Assembly (NCBI GenBank): GCA_963746825.1
Contig: CAVVCU010000005.1
Span: 186,001 to 250,000, forward strand
From: JACVRW01 sp963746825
GTDB lineage: Bacteria > Actinomycetota > Thermoleophilia > Solirubrobacterales > Thermoleophilaceae
DNA length: 64,000 bases
Reading direction: 5' to 3'
Under the pieces are notes generated by a model. The model did not search any database, was not told where the DNA came from, and was given only the letters and a program-made list of their open reading frames with translations. Below are positions 42,214 to 53,324 of this stretch, piece after piece. The position numbers were made by a program, and so were the translations under genes. The first letter of the stretch is position 1. Every line of letters begins with the position of its first letter.

Positions 42214-43797
42214 ATGCCGCTCTGCCTTCGTCGCGCGGGATGCGCGCTCACCGCTGTCCTGACCACCCTCGTTCTCGTGGCTCCGGCCGCAGCGGCTCCA
42301 ACGGCCACAGTCGCCGTCTCCAAGGGCGACAACGGCGCTAAGCGGATGACCTACAAGATCGGCCCGTTCGACATCATCCCGGGCCAGAACGAGATCAACA
42401 ACCGGATCATCCGCGAGAAGCCGGCGGTCGACGGCTGGATCACCCGCATCCGGCCCGACCTCGTCTACACCAGTGGAAAGGTCCCCGGCGTCGACGTGAT
42501 CCACCTCCACCACGGGGTGTGGGCCAACGTCAGCCGCCAGTCGTCCTCGTCGCCCTTCGCCGAGCTGTTCTTCGCGGCGGGCGAGGAGAAGACGGTCATG
42601 CGCATCCCCGAGGGCTACGGCTACGAGTACACGGCGTCCGATACGTGGGTGCTCAACCACATGATCCACAACCTCACGCCGGTGCCGACGCAGGTGTACA
42701 TGGTCTACGAGATCGACTTCATCCCCAAGACGTCGCCGCACGCCGCGGGGATCACGCCCGTGCACCCGGTCTGGATGGACGTTGAGCGCGGCTCGGGCTA
42801 CCCGGTGTTCGACGTCGAGAAGGGCGCCGGGCGCAACGGGCGTTACACCTACCCCAACGACGACCCGCAGGCCTACGGCGGTGGGGCCCCCAAGAACGAG
42901 TGGACGGCCGACCGCAGCGGAGTGCTGGTGGCCACCGCCGGTCACCTGCATCCCGGAGGGCTTCACAACGATCTCTGGGTGCGGCGCGCGGGCGCGCGCA
43001 TCGACAAGGGCCGCTGCGCGGGCACGACCACGGCGAGAGCCCGCAAGCGCTGCCGCTCCAACGCGCCCCGGGGCCGCGGGGCCAACGCCCATCTCTTCCG
43101 CTCCAAGGCCAAGTACTTCGAGCCCGCGGGCGCCGTGTCGTGGGACGTCGCCATGACCGGGACGCCGCAGGACTGGCGCGTGAAGATCCGCAAGGGCGAC
43201 ACGCTCTGGACCAGCGCGACGTACGACACCAAGCGCGCCGCCTGGGCGGAGTCGATGGGGATCATGGTCGTCTACATGGCCGAGAGCGGGCCCGGCAAGG
43301 ACCCGTTCAGGCGGCGGGTGAACCATCCGGGGCGCCCGACCCACGGCCACCTGGCCGAGAACGACAACCACGGCGGCAAGGAGACCCGCCTGCCCGACCC
43401 ACGCAAGCTGCCCGACGGGCCGGTCACGGGCGGCAACGTCGACATCCTCAACTTCAAGTACACGCTCGGCGACCTCAGCCTCACCGGCACCGGCGGCTTG
43501 CCCCCGGTGGTCGCGCCCGGAGGGTCGCTGAACTTCCGCAACGGCGACGACGGCCGCCGGATCTATCACTCGATCAGCTCGTGCAAGGCGCCGTGCAACC
43601 GGTCGACCGGGATCGCCTATCCGATCGCCGACGGCCCTGTGCAGTTCGAATCGGGGACCCTGGGCAGCGACGCCCCGAGCACCACCGGCAACGGGGCGAC
43701 CGAGTGGCAGACGCCGAAGAACCTCAACGCCGGCACCTACACCTACTTCTGTCGCATCCATCCCTTCATGAGGGGCGCGTTCCGAGTCAAGAAGTAG
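42214..43797 (+). CDS. Secreted SURNod19-like protein with C-terminal cupredoxin domain
   Basis: The 527-residue protein has a signal peptide (about residues 8-27, ending AAAAP). The central part has His clusters of the type seen in stress-upregulated Nod19 proteins: DVIHLHHGVWANVS, NHMIHNLTPVPTQVYMVYEI and AGHLHPGGLHNDLWV. The last 120 residues form a cupredoxin: GGSLNFRNGDDGRRIYHSIS supplies the first His, and YFCRIHPFMRGAFRV the Cys-x2-His-x2-Met of a type 1 copper site. It is probably an extracellular copper protein linked to oxidative or copper metabolism. The SURNod19 assignment is from memory of the motif pattern. Confidence 0.72.
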   Translation: MPLCLRRAGCALTAVLTTLVLVAPAAAAPTATVAVSKGDNGAKRMTYKIGPFDIIPGQNEINNRIIREKPAVDGWITRIRPDLVYTSGKVPGVDVIHLHHGVWANVSRQSSSSPFAELFFAAGEEKTVMRIPEGYGYEYTASDTWVLNHMIHNLTPVPTQVYMVYEIDFIPKTSPHAAGITPVHPVWMDVERGSGYPVFDVEKGAGRNGRYTYPNDDPQAYGGGAPKNEWTADRSGVLVATAGHLHPGGLHNDLWVRRAGARIDKGRCAGTTTARARKRCRSNAPRGRGANAHLFRSKAKYFEPAGAVSWDVAMTGTPQDWRVKIRKGDTLWTSATYDTKRAAWAESMGIMVVYMAESGPGKDPFRRRVNHPGRPTHGHLAENDNHGGKETRLPDPRKLPDGPVTGGNVDILNFKYTLGDLSLTGTGGLPPVVAPGGSLNFRNGDDGRRIYHSISSCKAPCNRSTGIAYPIADGPVQFESGTLGSDAPSTTGNGATEWQTPKNLNAGTYTYFCRIHPFMRGAFRVKK

Positions 43798-43816
43798 GCG
43801 TTACGCTGGGTTGGCG

Positions 43817-44374
43817 ATGACGCCTGAGAGTCCCACGTCCGCGGCGAGCTCCGCCGCCGAGCAGGTCCGCGCGATCGTGGCCGCGGCCGAGCAGAGCGCC
43901 GCGGCGATGGAGGCCGCCGCGCGCGAGGAGGCCGAGCGGATCCGGGCCGAGGCCGACCAGGGGAGCGCGCGAGCGCGCGAGGCCGCCGGGCGCCTGAGCG
44001 AGCGCGCCGACGCGCTGGAGCGCCGCCTGGACGAGCTGGTGGGCGGCGTGCGCGAGGCGGTGGAAGCGCTGCGCGCGGACCTGGCGAACCTGCGCCAGCA
44101 ACCCTTGGCCGAGGCGGCTCCCGAGAAGTCCCAGCCCACCGACGAACTCGACGACGAGCTGATCGCCGAGGTGGAGCAGGTGGCCGCCAAGGAGCCCGAG
44201 ATCGCCGCGGACCCGCCGACCCCCCAACCCGAGGGCGCCCGCGTGATCGCCCTCAAGATGGCCCTCGACGGCTCACCCCGCGAGGACACGGCCCGCTACC
44301 TGAGCGAGAACTTCCAGCTCGCGGACCCCGCGGGGCTGCTCGACGAGGTCTACGCCCGGGCGGGGCGGAGCTAG
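43817..44374 (+). CDS. Alanine/glutamate-rich coiled-coil protein
   Basis: The 185-residue product is largely one helix (about residues 12-95) of the repeating form AAEQSAAAMEAAAREEAERIRAEAD, resembling DivIVA-like or ATP synthase b-like coiled coils, without a membrane segment. The tail ARVIALKMALDGSPREDTARYLSENF with LLDEVYARAG is a conserved C-terminal helix pair found in small actinobacterial proteins of unknown role. ATG at 43817 is used; a TTG at 43811 is in frame. No function can be assigned. Confidence 0.7.
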   Translation: MTPESPTSAASSAAEQVRAIVAAAEQSAAAMEAAAREEAERIRAEADQGSARAREAAGRLSERADALERRLDELVGGVREAVEALRADLANLRQQPLAEAAPEKSQPTDELDDELIAEVEQVAAKEPEIAADPPTPQPEGARVIALKMALDGSPREDTARYLSENFQLADPAGLLDEVYARAGRS

Positions 44375-44390
44375 GCGCCCTGCGCCGGCC

Positions 44391-44777
44391 CTAGATCGGC
44401 GACGCCAGCTCGATCAAATTGCCGTCGGAGTCGCGCACGTAGGCCACGTCCTGTCCCCAGGGCTTGGTCTGGGGCTCGCTCACGGCCGCGGCGCCCGCCT
44501 TCACGGCGCGGTCGAACGCCGTACGCACGTCCTCGGTCACGAAGCACACCTCGAAGGCCGGCGTGGGCGCGCCAACCTGGGCCGGGCGGAATTGGGGAGG
44601 GAGGTTGGACGCGGCGAGGTCGCGTGAGGCGAAGGCAAGCGTTGTGGCGCCAGTTTCCAGCTCGGCGTACTGGCCGCTGTCGTGCACGAAGCGCCGCTTC
44701 TGCGCGAAAGCCGCCTCGTAGAGCTCCAAACTCGACGCGACATCGCGCACGTAGAGGATCGTGTAGCCAAAGCGCAT
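44391..44777 (-). CDS. VOC (glyoxalase/bleomycin resistance) family protein
   Basis: The 128-residue protein has the paired beta-alpha-beta-beta-beta modules of the VOC fold: FGYTILYVRDVASSLELYEAAF at the N-terminus, AFEVCFVTEDVRTAFDRAVKAGA in the middle and the final AYVRDSDGNLIELASP with the metal-ligand Glu. The substrate is unknown. A much longer frame upstream on this strand overlaps the oxidase gene and is not coding; the start at 44777 fits the fold. Confidence 0.87.
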   Translation of the reverse strand: MRFGYTILYVRDVASSLELYEAAFAQKRRFVHDSGQYAELETGATTLAFASRDLAASNLPPQFRPAQVGAPTPAFEVCFVTEDVRTAFDRAVKAGAAAVSEPQTKPWGQDVAYVRDSDGNLIELASPI

Positions 44778-44816
44778 GTCTGGCGAACGGTAGCCGGGTC
44801 TGATAGGTCTGGGGTC

Positions 44817-45905
44817 TTGCCCCAGGACCCCCGCCCCGACAGCGCTCCGCTCGCCGGTTTGGACCGGCGTTCTTTTTTGGCTGCCGGGGGTGGGCTGGGC
44901 CTGATCTGCACGCTCAACGGAGAGCGGGTGATCGTCAATTCGGCGAAGGACGTGGCGCGCCTTGACGCGGCGGCCGCCGGGGTGCAGCGCCCCGCTCCAG
45001 CGGCCGAGCCGATCGACCAGGCGCAGTTCCCCACCCCCGAGCCCCAGCCGGGAGGGCGCCGGCGCGAGTACTGGATCGCGGCCCGCAGCGTGATGTGGGA
45101 CCCCGCGCCCAATGGACGCGACGAGTGGATGAAGGACCGGGTGCCGCGCCGGCGCAGGTTTCGGGCCTTCGTCTACCAGGAGTTCTCGGCCGGCTTCGCG
45201 ACGCCGCTCGGCCGGCCGCGCATGCCCGGGCCGACCATCTACGCCGAGGTGGGCGACCTGATCGTCGTCCACTTCCGCAACGCGGAGCGCAAGCTGCGCC
45301 AGGCGGTGACCGTCCACGCCCACGGCGTGCGCTACAACCCCGAGTACGACGGCGCCTACCTGGGCGACTTCACGCGGACGGGGGGCTTCGTGGGGCCGGA
45401 GGAGGAGTTCACCTACTTCTGGGAGGCCACGCCGGACTCGGTGGGGGTGTGGCCCTACCACGACCACGGGCCGAACCACACGCTGAACACCACGCGCGGC
45501 CTGTTCGGGGCGATCGTGGTGCGCGAGCGCGGCGCGCCGCCACCCGACGTCGAGCACGTCTTGTTCATGCACAACTTCCCGCCCCAGGTCACCGACATCC
45601 CGCGGCTGCTGCACTGCATCAACGGGCGCACCTTCGCCGGCAACACGCCCACCATGCGCGCGCGAGTCGGGCAGCGAGTGGCCATCCACGTGATGGGGAT
45701 GGACGGCAATTTCCACACCTTCCACATCCACGGCCACCGGTGGCGCGACTCGTCCGGCGCCTTCGTGGATTGCCCGACGCTCGGCCCCAACGAGACGATC
45801 ACGGCGGATTTCGTAGAGGATAACCCGGGGCGGTGGCTCTACCATTGCCACGTTTTCAGCCACCAGGACGTCGGCATGGCCGGCTGGTACCTGGTGGATC
45901 CGTGA
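44817..45905 (+). CDS. Multicopper oxidase, secreted by the Tat route
   Basis: The 362-residue protein starts at a TTG (44817). A short twin-arginine signal is present (LDRRSFLAAGGGLGL, about residues 19-33). The four copper-binding segments are in order: VHAHGVRYN (about 165-173), PYHDHGPNHT (about 214-223), FHTFHIHGHRW (about 299-309) and LYHCHVFSHQDVGM (about 341-354), giving the trinuclear cluster and a type 1 site with an axial Met. It has two cupredoxin domains, fewer than classical laccases. It probably oxidises phenolics, metals or Cu(I). A -10-like TAGGTC at 44804 suggests near-leaderless expression. Confidence 0.88.
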   Translation: MPQDPRPDSAPLAGLDRRSFLAAGGGLGLICTLNGERVIVNSAKDVARLDAAAAGVQRPAPAAEPIDQAQFPTPEPQPGGRRREYWIAARSVMWDPAPNGRDEWMKDRVPRRRRFRAFVYQEFSAGFATPLGRPRMPGPTIYAEVGDLIVVHFRNAERKLRQAVTVHAHGVRYNPEYDGAYLGDFTRTGGFVGPEEEFTYFWEATPDSVGVWPYHDHGPNHTLNTTRGLFGAIVVRERGAPPPDVEHVLFMHNFPPQVTDIPRLLHCINGRTFAGNTPTMRARVGQRVAIHVMGMDGNFHTFHIHGHRWRDSSGAFVDCPTLGPNETITADFVEDNPGRWLYHCHVFSHQDVGMAGWYLVDP

Positions 45906-45926
45906 CCCAGGAGGAGGAACAACTGC

Positions 45927-47270
45927 ATGAAGCGCGCGATCGCGGCCGCCGTTACGACGGCCGTTCTACTGGTGCCGGCGACGGCATCGGCGCAGAACGA
46001 CTACCCGCCCCCCGGCGACCCCGGCCAGGGGCCGGCGGCCGGTAAGGGGAAGGCCCAGAAGTTCAAGGTCTGCAAGCAGAAGGGCTGCCGCTACAGGACC
46101 ATCGCCGCGGCGCTCAGGCAGGCCGACGGGCGCGACACGATCCGCGTCGGCCGCGGTACCTACCGCGAGGGACTGACCATCACGGGCAAGCGCTACGACG
46201 GGCTCGAGCTGATCGGCAACGTCAAGCGGCCGGGCCGCGTGGTGCTCAACGGCAAGACCCTCAAGTCCGGCGCCGCGCAGAACGCGGTGTTCGTGAACGG
46301 CTCCGACGGCGTCAGCATCCGCGGCTTCCACGCGCGCAACTACAAGGCCAACTGCTTCTTCGTCACCAACGCGGACGGCTACCGCCTCGACCGCCTGGTG
46401 GCCGAGCGCTGCGGGGTCTACGGCATCTACGCCTTCAACTCCAAGGGCGGGCGGATGACCAACTCCGAGGCCTTCTACAACAACGACTCGGGCTTCTACG
46501 TCGGCCAGACCCCGCCGCAGAGGGGCAAGAAGAAGCGCACGCTGGTGAAGAACGTGGACTCCTGGGGCAACGTGCTGGGCTTCTCCGGCACCAACATGCG
46601 CTACACGACCATCACCAAGAGCCGCTGGTTCAACAACGGCGCGGGGATCATCCCCAACACGCTCGACAGCGAGAAGTACCCGCCGCCCCAGGACAACGTG
46701 ATCGCGGACAACGACGTGTTCTGGAACAACTTCAACTTCTACTTCGGGGCGCCGTTCGAGATCCCGGACCGTTCGGCGGCCGACCTGCCGTACCCGATCG
46801 GGGTTGGGGTGCTGCTGTTCGGAAGCCAGGACACGACGGTGGAGGGCAACCGCTTCTTCGGGAACTACCTGGGAGCCTTTGCCGCCGTTCCCGCCGTGCA
46901 GCTGCAGGGCAGCAACAACCCGAAGCTGCGCGAGGCCGCCGTGCTGAGGGACATCACCGTGCGAGGCAACCAGTTCGGTCGGGGGGGCAACGACCTCAAC
47001 GGCCGCGACATCGTCTACGACGGCAGTGGCACGGGCAACTGCTTCGAGGGCAACGTCACACTGAGCCCGAACCTGCCCGCCAACGGATCGACGTTCGCCG
47101 CGTGTCCCGGCCCGGCGCAGAACACGTTGGACCCGGCAGTCCTTCCCGAGGCACTCGGGTGGGTCGCCGGAACGGTGGATGACCCGGCGAGCTTCGAGAG
47201 GAGCTGGGTGAGGCATCCGCACTCGACGGTGCCCGGAATTCAGCCGCTCGAGCGTTTCGATTCCAACTAG
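45927..47270 (+). CDS. Secreted right-handed parallel beta-helix protein
   Basis: The 447-residue protein has a signal peptide (residues 1-22, ending ASA). A PbH1/NosD-like helix follows, with a start like DUF1565 proteins (YRTIAAALRQADGRDTIRVGRGTY) and then recurrent rungs (VSIRGFHARNYKANCFFVTN, YRLDRLVAERCGVYGIYAFN, NVIADNDVFWNNFNFY, TTVEGNRFFGNYLGAF). Such folds occur in pectate lyases and in the periplasmic copper-maturation protein NosD. Its place between copper proteins makes a copper role possible, but no catalytic site is recognisable. The ribosome binding site is AGGAGGA. Confidence 0.82.
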   Translation: MKRAIAAAVTTAVLLVPATASAQNDYPPPGDPGQGPAAGKGKAQKFKVCKQKGCRYRTIAAALRQADGRDTIRVGRGTYREGLTITGKRYDGLELIGNVKRPGRVVLNGKTLKSGAAQNAVFVNGSDGVSIRGFHARNYKANCFFVTNADGYRLDRLVAERCGVYGIYAFNSKGGRMTNSEAFYNNDSGFYVGQTPPQRGKKKRTLVKNVDSWGNVLGFSGTNMRYTTITKSRWFNNGAGIIPNTLDSEKYPPPQDNVIADNDVFWNNFNFYFGAPFEIPDRSAADLPYPIGVGVLLFGSQDTTVEGNRFFGNYLGAFAAVPAVQLQGSNNPKLREAAVLRDITVRGNQFGRGGNDLNGRDIVYDGSGTGNCFEGNVTLSPNLPANGSTFAACPGPAQNTLDPAVLPEALGWVAGTVDDPASFERSWVRHPHSTVPGIQPLERFDSN

Positions 47271-47281
47271 CGTTAGGGGAA

Positions 47282-47306
47282 GCCGCCCGGCCTCGAGCCG
47301 GGCGGC
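47282..47306 (+). terminator. GC-rich hairpin between the beta-helix and plastocyanin genes
   Basis: A perfect 10-base stem (47282-47291 with 47297-47306) with a 5-base loop lies after the beta-helix stop. No T-run follows, so it may be an mRNA-processing or partial termination structure rather than a full terminator. Confidence 0.4.
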
Positions 47307-47337
47307 GTCCCACTGACGAGAGAAGAGGAGCAAGGCC

Positions 47338-47700
47338 TTGAGGAAGAGGATTCCCGTCGCATGTGTGGCCCTGGCCACGACCGCCTTCATCCCCGTGGCG
47401 CTGAGCCAGGCCGAGAGCGCCGCTCCCGAGCCGAGGGTGGTCAAGGTACGCGACAACTTCTTTGCCCCGGATTCGCTGACGGTGCCGAAGTCCACGAAGA
47501 TCGTCTGGCGCTGGCCGTCGTCGCCCGGCGACGTCCACGACGTGCGCCTGACGCGCCGTCCCGAGGGCGTCAAGGGCTTCAACTCGAACCTATCCGCCAG
47601 CGACTACACCTTCACGCGCAAGCTCACCAAGGCCGGCAAGTACACGATGGTGTGCACCATCCACGCCGAGATGAAGATGACCGTGAAGGTGCGCCGCTAG
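47338..47700 (+). CDS. Secreted plastocyanin-like cupredoxin
   Basis: The 120-residue protein has a signal peptide (about residues 1-28) and a single cupredoxin domain: VRDNFFAPDSLTVPKSTKIVW, GDVHDVRLT with the first His ligand, and the final MVCTIHAEMKMTVKV with Cys-x2-His-x3-Met. It is probably a mobile electron carrier, possibly the partner of the multicopper oxidase encoded 1.4 kb upstream. TTG at 47338 is preceded by GAGGAG. The gene order beta-helix, plastocyanin and spacing suggest one transcript with a hairpin between. Confidence 0.87.
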   Translation: MRKRIPVACVALATTAFIPVALSQAESAAPEPRVVKVRDNFFAPDSLTVPKSTKIVWRWPSSPGDVHDVRLTRRPEGVKGFNSNLSASDYTFTRKLTKAGKYTMVCTIHAEMKMTVKVRR

Positions 47701-47745
47701 GGGGGAACGCGCCACAAGCCGCGCCAAACCCGCAACTTGCGTGAA

Positions 47746-47759
47746 CGAACACGCGTTCG
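47746..47759 (+). promoter_or_regulatory. LexA-type SOS box upstream of uvrA
   Basis: The sequence CGAACACGCGTTCG is a perfect 14-base palindrome and fits the Gram-positive/actinobacterial LexA consensus CGAAC-N4-GTTCG. It lies about 30 bases before the uvrA start and overlaps the -35 position of a possible promoter with -10 TACACT at 47775-47780. LexA binding here would repress uvrA until DNA damage. Confidence 0.75.
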
Positions 47760-47789
47760 ATCCGGGCGCGGCTCTACACTCGTTATTGC

Positions 47790-50747
<2,958 letters not shown>

Positions 50748-51462
50748 CCGCGATCGACGCGGTCACGACCGAGCCCGAGGGCGCCACGTAGTTGATCTCG
50801 TAGCGTCCGTAGAGCCCGCCGGCGAAGCCGTCGGTACCCGGCCCCAGCGACCGGCGGTCTCACCGGGATCGAAGTCGTCTGGGCGGAATAGTCCTCCACG
50901 TTGTCCGGGCCCGCACCGGGGTTGTGAAGCCCCGGACGGACGGCCTCGGCGTTGGCGAGGGTGCGTATCGAGGCCGAAGTCGACGTCGCCGGCCGCCGCC
51001 GAGCGCATCGCACTCCATCACGATCACGAGGCCGCCGAGGCTGAAGACCTGGCCGAAGGGCGTGCCCGCGTTCAGCCGCACGTTGATCGGCGCGCTCCCT
51101 CACGCCGCCCACCGCGTCGGCGTTGGCGGCGTTGGAGGCGGTGGTCGCGTGAGCCGCGTTGCCCGCCGTGCTGGCGGTATTCGCGCTGTTCGCCGTCCCG
51201 GCGCTGTCAGCGCTCCCGGCGCTCGGGACCTTGGCGAGCGACGCTTCCTTCACGTCGGCGCCGGTCACCTGGCCGTTGCGTATGTCCTTGGAGCGGATGG
51301 TGTTGTTCTTGATCTCGCGGCTGTCGATGAAGCCGCTGGCGACGCCGTAGGACACGCCTCCGAGCGAGAGGAAGAGCGCAACGCAGGCGATGATCAGTGC
51401 GGGGGAGGGCCTTTTCATGGCCCGCTAATCGGCAGGGGCGAGCAGGTCTTTAGCGAGCTGCT

Positions 51463-51978
51463 CTAGCGAGCGTGGCCTGAGCTGTCGCTGCCGCCCTCGC
51501 GCGTCCGGCGCAGCTTTCGCACCGTCTGCACGACCTCCATGCGCTTACGCGCGCGGGCGGCCACCTCGAGCAGGGTCGGGGCCTCGTCGCTGTCGGCCAG
51601 GCCGACCGAGCAGGTGACCGGGGCGGCGGGGTGGCCGCGCAGGCCGGCCTCGAAGACCTCCTCGAAGCGCTCGGCCCAGATGTGGGCGCTGCGCGAATCG
51701 GTGGCGTGGAGGAGGACGGAGAAGTCGTCGGGCCCGGTGCGCGCCATCTGGTCGACGGTGCGAATGGTGGTGCGCACCGCCTCGGCACAACGGCGCAGCA
51801 TCTCGGTCCCCTCGACGGCTCCGTGTTGCACGTTGATGGCTCGGATCCCGTCGAGGTCGAGCACGGCCACCGCGAGCGACTCGCCGGTGCGTGAGCGGCG
51901 CAGCTCCTCACGGGCGAGCAGAGCGTCGAAGGTCTCGGCGTCGGGAAGGTCGGACAGCGGGTCCATCGTTCCTTTCAT
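51463..51978 (-). CDS. GGDEF-domain protein with degenerate active site
   Basis: The 171-residue protein is essentially a single GGDEF domain: LSDLPDAETFDALLAREELR at the start, VAVLDLDGIRAINVQHGAVEG with the metal-binding Asp, and AAPVTCSVGLADSDEAPTL near the end. The signature loop reads RTGPDDFSVLL in place of GGDEF or GGEEF, so the second Gly is lost and the acidic pair altered. Cyclic di-GMP synthesis is doubtful; it may be a sensor or a stress-type diguanylate cyclase relative. No sensory domain is attached. ATG at 51978 or at 51966 (after AAAGGA) is possible. Confidence 0.8.
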   Translation of the reverse strand: MKGTMDPLSDLPDAETFDALLAREELRRSRTGESLAVAVLDLDGIRAINVQHGAVEGTEMLRRCAEAVRTTIRTVDQMARTGPDDFSVLLHATDSRSAHIWAERFEEVFEAGLRGHPAAPVTCSVGLADSDEAPTLLEVAARARKRMEVVQTVRKLRRTREGGSDSSGHAR

Positions 51979-52023
51979 CGGCCGCTCGGCTCCTACCCTT
52001 CACAAGCTGGCAAGCTGCTTCGC

Positions 52024-52665
52024 GTGTCCGCGGCTCGGCTCTGGTGGCAGAAGTGGCTCTGGTATGAGCGCAACGCGCTGCCGTGGAACCGGATTCGCAT
52101 TCACCGCGAGTTCGCCCGCCGCCAGGCCTTCGCCCGCTGGCCGCTGCACGGCAACGTGCTCGAGGCGTTCGAGGAGGGGCGGCTGGAGGTGGGAGAGCAC
52201 GTGCTGCTCGAGCCCCACGTGTGGCTGACCGCACCGGATGAGGCGCGCATCCGGATCGGCTCGGGCAGCTTCCTCAACCTCGGCGTGATGGTGGCCGCGG
52301 TCGACCTGGTGGAGATCGGCGCTCACTGCATGTTCGCCAACGGCTGCTTCATCACCGACGGCAACCATCGCTTCGACGATCCGGACAAGCCCGTGCCGTG
52401 GCAGGGATTCAGCAGCAAGGGCCCGACGCGGCTGGGCGACAACGTCTGGTGCGGCGCCAACGTGATCGTCACGAGCGGGGTGACGGTGGGGGAGCGCAGC
52501 GTGTTGGGCGCCAACAGCGTGGTGACCACCGACATCCCGCCGTTCTCGATCGCGGCGGGCGCGCCGGCGAAGGTGCTGCGCGAGGTGGAATACCCCGGCG
52601 CCGAGCCCGTCCTGAGACGGGCTCGGAGCTCAGAACAGCTTTCTCAGCAGGTCACCGCTAGGTGA
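52024..52665 (+). CDS. Hexapeptide-repeat acyltransferase (LbH family)
   Basis: The 213-residue protein has a left-handed beta-helix with hexapeptide repeats: RIRIGSGSFLNLGVMVAAVD, VEIGAHCMFANGCFITDGNH with a catalytic-type His, and TRLGDNVWCGANVIVTSGVT, followed by the WbbJ/MaA-like end NSVVTTDIPPFSIAAGAPAK. It probably O- or N-acetylates a sugar of a surface polymer. The start is GTG. Its 3' end overlaps the convergent broken gene by 22 bases. An N-terminal amphipathic stretch (LWWQKWLWYERNALPW) may bind membrane. Confidence 0.85.
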   Translation: MSAARLWWQKWLWYERNALPWNRIRIHREFARRQAFARWPLHGNVLEAFEEGRLEVGEHVLLEPHVWLTAPDEARIRIGSGSFLNLGVMVAAVDLVEIGAHCMFANGCFITDGNHRFDDPDKPVPWQGFSSKGPTRLGDNVWCGANVIVTSGVTVGERSVLGANSVVTTDIPPFSIAAGAPAKVLREVEYPGAEPVLRRARSSEQLSQQVTAR

Positions 52666-53209
52666 AACGGCCTGTCGAGGTTCGCGCCGGCGTCGTTTGC
52701 GGTGCGCACTCGCACGCCGTTGACGTTGGTGGGCAGCGAGGCCACGCTGATCTGCCCTCCCGGTGGGACCGCGTCGACGCTCGGGCTTGCCGACCGTGGC
52801 CACGTAGCCGCAGCCGCGCACGTCGCGGTTGAAGATCACGTGGTAGATCCCCTCGCCGGTCCGACGCCGCCGGATCGCCGGCCACGAGGCCGCGTCCGCG
52901 AGCCAGCACGCCGTCGCTGTTGACGACCGCCCAGTAGTCGAGACCGGCCGAAGCTGACGGCCAAGGTCGGCCGACGGCACCTGCCCGAGCGACGATTCCT
53001 TGATCGATCCGCCACCGACGGCGTCCGCGCGCAGGTCATGGCCGCGCAGCGAGCGCTTCTTCGATGTCCTTGCCGGTAACGGTGTTGTTGCGGATCGACT
53101 TGCCGGTGATCACCAGCGCGTAGGCCGAGCCGCCGAGCGACATCACAAGCGCCACGATCGCCACGATCATGGCCGGCGACGGAATCAGCCGGCGAATACT
53201 TCGAGACAT
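52644..53209 (-). pseudogene. Signal-anchored 'IRNNT-KDI' secreted protein, copy 2 (several frameshifts)
   Basis: After a GGGAGG site the ATG at 53209 gives MSRSIRRLIPSPAMIVAIVA, LVMSLGGSAYALVITGKSIR and NNTVTGKDIEE, the same architecture as copy 1. Dropping one base gives KRSLRGHDLRADAVGGGSIK and ESSLGQVPSAD. Later pieces in other frames read DYWAVVNSDGVLARGRGLVA, GEGIYHVIFNRDVRGCGYVA and GGQISVASLPTNVNGVRVRT up to the stop at 52644. At least four indels separate the pieces. It is clearly paralogous to the gene at 50674, and both are equally damaged. Confidence 0.65.
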
Positions 53210-53324
53210 GAAGACCTCCCCTTGAGCATTGTGGGCGCTGAGGCTAACCCCTCAGGTGCACATAAGTTGCTCTCTGTACACGGCCTTGCAACACAGCGAG
53301 CCGCGTGTCGCGGCTAAGGGGCGG

